Below, in pieces: positions 56,815 to 64,000 of a stretch of 64,000 nt of DNA. The notes under the pieces were generated by a model. The model was not told the DNA's origin, ran no database searches, and was given only the letters and a program-made list of their open reading frames with translations. The position numbers were made by a program, and so were the translations under genes. How positions within the stretch are numbered: the stretch's first letter is position 1; each line of letters opens with the position of its first letter. This DNA comes from Streptomyces diastatochromogenes. Its GTDB lineage: Bacteria > Actinomycetota > Actinomycetes > Streptomycetales > Streptomycetaceae. The stretch lies in NCBI GenBank assembly GCA_026913215.1, contig JAPTYK010000001.1, positions 558,001 through 622,000 on the forward strand, in the 5' to 3' direction.

Positions 56815-58215
56815 CCCGCACGGTCGACGTCCTCGTGGTCGGCGCGGGCCCCGCCGGGCTCGCCGCGGCCGCCCGGCTCGCGGCGGCGGGCGCGGGCCAC
56901 GTCGAAGTCCTGGAACGGAGCCCTCCGCGGGCGGCGCACCCGCCACTGCGCCCGGCCGGGCTTCGGCGCGGACCCCTGGGACGCGCCCTGGACGGCCCCG
57001 CGTACGCCCGCCGCGCCGTCCGCGAGGCCCTGCGGGCCGGCGTCACCCTCCGCACCGGCGTCTCCGCCACCGGCTGGACCGGCCCCTCACCCTCGACGTC
57101 ACCGCGCCGACCGGGCTCGAACAGATCCGGGCCCGCGCGATCGTCCTCGCCACCGGCGCCCGCGAACGCCCCGCAGCGCCCGCCTCGTCCCGGGACACGC
57201 CCGGCCGGGGTGCTGACGACGGGTGAACTCCAGCGGATGGTGGAGCGGTTGGGAGCAGGGCGGGGTTGGTCGGGCGGCACGGGAAGGCGGTCGGGCCGCG
57301 CCGGGAGTCCGTCGGACGGAACGGGGACGCGGTCGGTCAGCGTCAGGGGCCCGTGGGGCGGCACGGGGAGGCAGTCGGGCCGCTCCTGGAATCCGTCGGA
57401 CGGAACGGGGAGGCAGTCGGGCAGCGTCAGGGGCCCGTCGGGCGGCACGGGAGGCCGTCGGCCCTCCTCGAATCCGTCGGGCGGCGGGCGGTGGTCGTCG
57501 GTGGCGACCCCGTGGCCCGCGGGGCGGTGCGGACGCTGCGGGCGGCCGGGGTGGAAGTGGTGGCCGTCGTCACCGAACTCACCTCCACGGCGGTGGGGTT
57601 CGGGCGGGTACCCGTCCTCACCGGCACGTTCGTGACGGAGCTGCTCGGGCGCGGGCGGCTGAGCGGGGTCGCGGTGCGGGGCGGGGACGGGCGGGCGGGC
57701 GTGCTGCGGTGCGACACCGTGGTCTTCACCGGCGACTGGATCCCGGACCACGAACTCGTCCGCGCGCGCGGCCTGCCGCTCGCGCCGGGCGCCCGGGGCC
57801 CCTGACGGACAGCGCCTTCCGCACCCCGGAACCGGGGTCTTCGCCGTCGGCAACCTCCTGCGCGGGGTGGAACCGGCACTCGTCGCCGCCGCCGAGGGAC
57901 GGGCGGTGGCGGGGCGGTGCTGGAACGGCTCGACGGCCGCCCCTGGCCGTCGACGGGCGTACCGGTGACGGCGGTCGGCCCGCTGCGCTGGGTGACGCCC
58001 GGTCTGCTCGGCCCGGAGGCGGCGCCCTCCTCGTCCGGCCGGAGCGGCGGCTGACGCGCCCGGTCCTGACGGTCGCCCAGGACGGCGTCCGGCTGCGGCG
58101 GGAGCGCCTGGACGGCACCCTCGTCCCCTGGCGTTCGGTCCGGCTCGGGGCCCGGTGGACGAGCGGCGTGGATCCCTCGGGCGGTCCGGTGACGGTCGGC
58201 GCCGAGGAGGAGTAG
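56811..58215 (+). CDS. GlpB-like FAD/NAD(P)-dependent oxidoreductase carrying a 42-bp repeat insertion
   Basis: GTG at 56811. TRTVDVLVVGAGPAGLAAAA (FAD GxGxxG), FGADPWD, LDGPAYARRAVREALRAGVT, LRTGVSATGW, IRARAIVLATGARERPA and RPAGVLTTGELQRMVERLG lead up to the second Rossmann motif RAVVVGGDPVARGAVRTLRA. Between MVERLGAGRG and that motif an array of 42-bp repeats encodes 14-residue units (VGRHGEAVGPLLES, VGRNGEAVGQRQGP). The C-terminal part (VVFTGDWIPDHELVRARGLP, VRPERRLTRPVLTVAQDGVR) ends at 58215. Breaks near 56935, 57085, 57190, 57805, 57895 and 58020. Possibly partner subunit of the GlpA-like protein. Confidence 0.78.
57269..57475 (+). repeat. 42-bp tandem repeats inside the GlpB-like gene
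   Basis: Five units: 57269-57310, 57311-57352, 57353-57394, 57395-57436 and about 57437-57475, alternating A (starts GTCGGGCGGCACGGG) and B (starts GTCGGACGGAACGGG) so the true period is 84 bp. The multiple of three keeps the frame. The host motif VGRRAVVVGG looks like the seed of the unit. Confidence 0.9.
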
Positions 58216-58329
58216 GCCCGGCCCACGCGCGCGGCTGCGCCTGCCGCCCGAGCGGTGGACCGTCGAACGACTCGCCGGGACCCCGCGCGGGGGCTGCGCC
58301 GGCCGGGCCCTTCGGCCACACTGGGGCAC

Positions 58330-58805
58330 ATGCCGGACAAGCGCAGCGCGGGCCTCCTCGTCTTCCGCCGCACACCGGGCGGTGGCGTCGAGGTCCTCAT
58401 CGGCCACATGGGCGGGCCCTTCTGGGCGTCCCGCGAGGAATCCTCCTGGTCGATCCCCAAAGGGAGTACGAACCCGACGAGACCCCCGAGGCCGCCGCCC
58501 GCCGCGAGTTCCAGGAGGAACTGGGCCTCCCCGCCCCCGAAGGCGTCTGGCTCCCCCTCGGCGAATCCCGCCAGCACAACGGCAAACTCGTCACCACCTG
58601 GGCCGTCGAGGGCGACCTCGACCCCTCCGCCATCGTCCCCGGCACCTTCACCATGGAGTGGCCCCCCAGATCCGGCGTCCAGCAGGACTTCCCTGAGATC
58701 GACCGCGTCGGCTGGTTCACCCCCGAAGCCGCCGCTCCCCTGCTCGTCCCCGGCCAGCGGGTCTTCCTGGAGCGGCTGCGGGAGCACCTCGGCGGGCGGG
58801 CCTGA
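58330..58805 (+). CDS. NUDIX hydrolase
   Basis: ATG 58330; MPDKRSAGLLVFRRTPGGGV, EVLIGHMGGPFWASREESSW and SIPKG precede the NUDIX box G-E-YEPDETPEAAARREFQEELGL (GX5EX7REUXEEXGU pattern intact), then RVGWFTPEAAAPLLVPGQRV. One missing base near 58465; length 159 residues is normal. It hydrolyses a nucleoside diphosphate linked to another group X; the actual X is unknown. RBS weak (GGGGCAC); no close operon partner. Confidence 0.9.
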
Positions 58806-58868
58806 GCTCGATTGTCAGACCCGTACGAGAAGGTGGTGGGCGCCGAACCGTCGAGAGGGAGTCCCGAC

Positions 58869-60400
<1,532 letters not shown>

Positions 60401-60735
60401 GGAAGGGACTCCTGACTGCGGATGCGGGCCGGGGTGGTGCGGGGGCGGGGTGCGGGGGCGGGGTGCGGGGTCACGGACCGGCGCGGGCCGGTGCGGGCCC
60501 GGTGGGTGCGTGCGGGTGCGGGCGGGCCCGTGCGGGTGCGGGCGGTACGAAGCGCGGGCCTGCGCGGGGTGCAGGTATGCGCGGGGTGCGGGCAGGGGTA
60601 GGTGTCGGTGGGGTGCAGGTGTCGGCAGGGTGCAAGTGCTGGCGGTGCGTAGTGCGGGCCGTTACGGGCGCGTGCGAGGGCTCGGCCCGTACGGGGGCGC
60701 GGGCCTCTCGGTACGTGAGCGGTCAGATCCTACGG
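60401..60735. other. Low-complexity GC-rich gap
   Basis: A 335-bp stretch made of repeated GGTGCGGG/GCGGGTGCGG words (GC near 80%), between the P450 start and the channel stop. No supported gene, hairpin or promoter was seen, apart from AGGAG at the P450 start side. Confidence 0.6.
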
Positions 60736-62803
60736 TCAACGCCGGTCTGTTCGTACGGAGTTGTCCGGGGTTCCGTGCTCGTCGCGGCCGCCGCCCCGGC
60801 CGAGGAGTTCGGCCAGGCCGCGGCGGGTGGCGGCGACCACCACCCGGTCGCCCTCGCCGAGGAGCCGCTCGGGACGGAGGCGCCAGTCCTGGGCGGGGCC
60901 GCCCGCGCGTCCGTCGAGGGCGATGACCCGCCATGCGCCGGGGCGGAAGGACTGGGCGACCGTCCGGCCGTCCAGGAGGGGTGGTCCGCGACGTCCACGG
61001 CGGCGAAGAGGAGGACGCGGCGCTCGACCGGTACGGCTCCGAGGACCTGGCGGCCCATCATGGCGCCCGCGAAGGCGGGTGCGGCGAGGTGGGAGACGCT
61101 GCGGCTGCGGGTGAGGGCCCCGGGGTGGGCGGTGCGCAGGGTGCGGAACACGGCGGTGGCGAAGTCGTCGTCGTACAGGCGCAGCACGACCCGCAGGTCG
61201 GGCGTGACGGCGCGGGCGGAGAGCGCGGCCTCCAGGTTGGTGATGTCGACGCTGGTCAGGGCGAGGAGGGCGTGGGCGCGGTGGATGCGGGCGGCCTCCA
61301 GGACGCCTTCCTCGGTGACGTCGCCGATGACGGTGGGGACGCGCAGCCGGCGGGCGACGGCGATGCCCCGGGCCTCCGGGTCGGATTCGACGCACACCAC
61401 GGGGATGTTCAGTTTCCGGAGCCGGGCGAGGACGCGGGTGCCGACCTTGCCGAGTCCGAGGAGGACGACGTGGCCGGAGAGTCCGCGCGGCGGGCGGCGC
61501 AGGGTGGTCGCGGTGCGGAAGGTGCCGAGGCCTTCGAGGAGGGCGGCGACGATCACCGGGAGCAGGAGGAGGCCGACGAACCCGGCGAGGATCTGGAGGA
61601 GCTGGCGGCTGGTCGGCTCGCCGACGGCCGGATCGCCGATGGCGAAGATGTCGAGGAGCGTCAGATAGGCGGCGTGCAGGGGGTGGTCGCCGGTGGTGAG
61701 GGTGGAGGCGAGGGCCAGCGCGAGGACGGCGCCGGCGGCGCCCGCGAGGGACCAGCGCAGGCGGCGGGAGAAGAGCGAGGCGACGGGCAGGGCGGAGGCG
61801 GCGAGGCGGGCCGGCGGCAGGGCCGGGCCCGCCGGGGTGACCGCTTCGAGGGTGACGGCGGCCCGGCCGGTGGCGGCGGCCACCGTCCGGTCGTCCGGCA
61901 GGAGGCGGGGCCCGCCTCGCCGCTGTGCTCGGAGCCCTCGCAGCCCGCCGGGTCTCCGGCGGTGGCGGAGAGCAGGGCGAGCGTGCACAGGCCGGGGTCG
62001 GGTGCCTGTCCGGCGACGGGCGGCCGGTCGACGGCGTGCAGCAGCAGTCCCCGGCCTGGACCACCTTGCTGGTGCCCGCGACGGCGGCCGCGGCGAGACC
62101 GGGGGCGGCGGTGTCGACGTCGGAGAGGACCGTGGTGGCGGCGTCGAGCTTCTCGGGGTCGAGGCCGGGTTCGGCGACGGCGGCGGCCTGGTCGAGGAGG
62201 GTTTCGAGGTGCTGGCCGAGCTTGCGGTTGTAGAGCCGGATCACCAGGCGCAGGCGGGGTTGAGGCGGCGGGCGGTGAGGGCGGCCCGGATGTTGGTCTC
62301 GTCGTCCTCGTGGACGAGGGCGAGGGCGGCGGCGCGCTCCGCCCCGGCGTCCGTGAGGGCCCGGTCGTCCGCCTCCGCGGACTCGACGATCCGCAGCGTG
62401 CCGGTGGGGTCGTCCCGGGGGTCCCGCCGCGGCACCGGTCCCGGTGGTGCGGGTGACGGCGGCGGTCACCCGGCCGAACAGGGCGAGCGCCCGGCCGGTG
62501 CGGCCGGCGGGGTGCGGGGCGCGTCGGGCAGTGCCGGCACCAGGAGCGTGACCCGCTCTCCGTACACCTCGTGGAGTTCGCGCGCGAGGCGGTGGGCGAG
62601 GGCGTCGTCGCCGCACACGATCATGTGCCCGGCGGGGCGGTGCGGGAGGGCCGTTCGGTCCGGAGGGCGGGCGCGCCGAACGGGCCGGCGGGCGTCCCGG
62701 CCGGCCGGGCGGGGCCGGGGACGGAGCGGGCGCCCGGTTCGGCGGGGGCCGCTCCGGTGGCGTGGTCCGGAACGGCGTTGCTCTGGTACGGGTGTGAGGG
62801 CAC
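60736..62803 (-). CDS. CASTOR/POLLUX-like ion channel protein (tandem TrkA-N)
   Basis: About 690 residues. N-terminal Rossmann MIVCGDDALAHRLARELHEV followed by TNIRAALTARRLNP and VIRLYNRKLGQHLETLLDQA, a membrane part (LFSRRLRWSLAGAAGAVLAL, YLTLLDIFAIGDPAVGEPTS, LLQILAGFVGLLLLPVIVAA) and a second Rossmann, GHVVLLGLGKVGTRVLARLR, VVCVESDPEARGIAVARRLR, VIGDVTEEGVLEAARIHRAH. The membrane part looks like a pore with two flanking helices. A GTG at 62803 is the chosen start, but 62624 (ATG) is possible. Breaks near 62505, 62430, 62255, 62050 and 60985. NAD-binding regulation of cation flux is the family idea. Confidence 0.8.
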
Positions 62804-62961
62804 GTCACAAGGATGCCCTGCGCCGCCGACGGCGGGCCTGGGTCCCGCGCCCGCCGGAACCACCCGGGCGGACGCACGACGCGCCGCCGTACGCCGCATT
62901 CGCTACGCCGGTCGGCGCACTCCGATCTGCGGGGTCCGCGAGCGCTTCCTACGGTGGCTGA

Positions 62962-64000
62962 ATGATCGTCATGTCAGCTGTCCGTCATGCCGCCGCGGGT
63001 TCGGCGGCGCTGCTGTTCGCGCTGCCCGTTCCGGTGGCCGCCGCCTCTCCCGCGCGTCCAGTGCCGCGGGCCGTGTCCTCGGTCGGGGAGCCCACGCCGC
63101 CCGCGCGGCAGTACGTCGACCGGACGCGGCTCGACCGGCGGGGCACCCAGGTGCAGCGGCTGGCGGGGGCGCCCGACGTGCCGTCGGTGTCCGCGCTGTC
63201 GTGGGTGGTGGCGGACGCGTCCTCGGGCGAGGTGCTCGCCGCGCGGAACGCGCACCGGAAGCTCCCCCCGGCGAGCACCCTCAAGACCCTGTTCGCACTG
63301 ACCGCGCTCCCCCGCCACCAGCCCTCCGAGCAGCACACCGTGGCCGATTCCGAGCTGACCGGGATCGGGGCGGGAAGCAGCCTGGTCGGGGTGAAGGAGG
63401 GGTACACGTACAAGGTGTCGGACCTGTGGAACGGTGTCTTCCTCAGCTCGGGGAACGACGCGGTGCACGTCCTGGCGGAGATGAACGGCGGCTGGGAGTC
63501 GATGACCCGGCAGATGCAGGAGAAGGCCCGCTCGCTGGGTGCCGAGGACACCCATGTGGTCTCCCCGGACGGCTACGACGCCCCGGGCCAGGTGTCCTCC
63601 GCGTACGACCTGGCGGTGTTCGGCCGGAACGGGCTCCAGGACCCCGCGTTCGCCCGGTACTGCTCGACGGCGTACGCGGAGTTCCCGGCGGGTTCCTCCT
63701 CGTACGGCATCGCCAACACCAACCGGCTCCTGACCGGCGAGAACGGGGTGGAGCGCTACCCCGGCCTCCTCGGGATCAAGAACGGCTACACGAGCAACGC
63801 GGGCAACACCCTGGTCTCGGCGGCCCGGCGCGGCGACCGGACGCTCGTCGTCTCGGTGATGAACCCCAGGAGGGCGGCGGCCTGGCCGTGTACGAGGAGG
63901 CGCGGCAGCTGCTCGACTGGGGCTTCGAGGCGGCGGGGCGGGTGCAGCCGGTCGGCTCGCTCGCGCCGGTGCGGCCGAAGGCGGCGGCCGACCCGGGCAC
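62962..64000 (+). CDS. D-alanyl-D-alanine carboxypeptidase (penicillin-binding protein), partial
   Basis: ATG 62962 begins MIVMSAVRHAAAGSAALLFA and LPVPVAAAS, a cleavable-type signal peptide. Peptidase S11 motifs: LPPASTLKTLFALT (SxxK: Ser nucleophile and Lys), FLSSGNDAVHVLAE (SxN), and LLGIKNGYTSNAGNTLVSAA, where KNG replaces the usual KTG. It trims the terminal D-Ala of peptidoglycan pentapeptides outside the membrane. One base is missing near 63869 (MNPQEGGGLAVYEE follows in the other frame). The protein continues past the right edge, where a membrane-anchor tail is expected. Confidence 0.88.
   Translation, partial: MIVMSAVRHAAAGSAALLFALPVPVAAASPARPVPRAVSSVGEPTPPARQYVDRTRLDRRGTQVQRLAGAPDVPSVSALSWVVADASSGEVLAARNAHRKLPPASTLKTLFALTALPRHQPSEQHTVADSELTGIGAGSSLVGVKEGYTYKVSDLWNGVFLSSGNDAVHVLAEMNGGWESMTRQMQEKARSLGAEDTHVVSPDGYDAPGQVSSAYDLAVFGRNGLQDPAFARYCSTAYAEFPAGSSSYGIANTNRLLTGENGVERYPGLLGIKNGYTSNAGNTLVSAARRGDRTLVVSVMNPRRAAAWPCTRRRGSCSTGASRRRGGCSRSARSRRCGRRRRPTRA

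Noticed and set aside
54618..57635. A single 1005-codon frame that could be read as one large protein
   Set aside because: It combines part of the kinase end, the repeats and the dehydrogenase, then runs on into a wrong frame of the third gene. Only the repeat-to-dehydrogenase part is kept, as a possible fusion in the findings.

Overview
The window is very GC-rich DNA (third-position G/C almost everywhere, Shine-Dalgarno sites of the GGAGG type, frequent GTG/TTG starts and ATGA overlaps). The protein families present point to an actinomycete, most likely a Streptomyces or close relative: a SigB/SigF-type sigma factor with STAS and HATPase partners, DUF6131/DUF6328/DUF3040-type proteins, an F420-dependent oxidoreductase, a stand-alone LigD polymerase domain and a MITE-like long palindrome. 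No rRNA, tRNA, CRISPR array, phage or transposase gene was seen. Genus is inference.

A dominant property is that most genes longer than about 400 bp change reading frame one to six times. In nearly every gene that changes frame once, the distance from start to stop is two more than a multiple of three, i.e. exactly one base is missing, usually in a run of G or C. This looks like uncorrected sequencing deletions rather than biology, so each gene below is given from its best start to its best stop with the approximate break positions.

Layout. 1-5600: AraC-type regulator (partial), DUF4118 membrane protein, APC permease, CorA-like transporter, DUF4436 protein. 5400-19600: a stress/signalling region with a plasmid-stabilisation-like protein, tiny membrane proteins, STAS antagonist, HATPase anti-sigma kinase, SigB/F-type sigma factor, a multi-HAMP hybrid histidine kinase, an ANTAR/GAF/PAS/SpoIIE phosphatase, PRC-barrel, DUF3040, VOC, LigD-Pol, DUF6328, HAD, and SRPBCC genes. 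19700-25120: YbdK-like ligase, CDGSH protein coupled to a haem-oxygenase-like iron enzyme, SDR, and two paralogous genes of unknown function. 25318-32187: a tightly coupled redox operon (TPP enzyme, FAD/Fe-S dehydrogenase, enolase-superfamily enzyme, F420-type oxidoreductase), followed by an Mrp-type cation/proton antiporter operon (32536-36799). 36838-38172: two more STAS proteins and a winged-helix regulator. 38325-40662: PTS-type dihydroxyacetone kinase dhaKLM. 40835-46587: 2,4-dienoyl-CoA-reductase-like enzyme with PadR regulator, dienelactone hydrolase, MarR-MFS pair, DUF1330. 46612-46880: long imperfect palindrome. 46956-53312: FAD monooxygenase-like, DUF2252, GntR regulator, APC permease and partner. 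53615-58215: glycerol kinase with GlpA- and GlpB-like dehydrogenase subunits. 58330-64000: NUDIX, P450, CASTOR/POLLUX-like ion channel, D-Ala-D-Ala carboxypeptidase (partial).

The points most worth a second look are in-frame minisatellites in both glycerol/dihydroxyacetone operons (dhaL-dhaM junction, glpK-glpA junction, and inside the GlpB-like gene), the four-enzyme redox operon next to the Mrp antiporter, a perfect 22-bp palindrome upstream of fadH, a DasR-like operator upstream of the GntR gene, and the 269-bp palindromic element.
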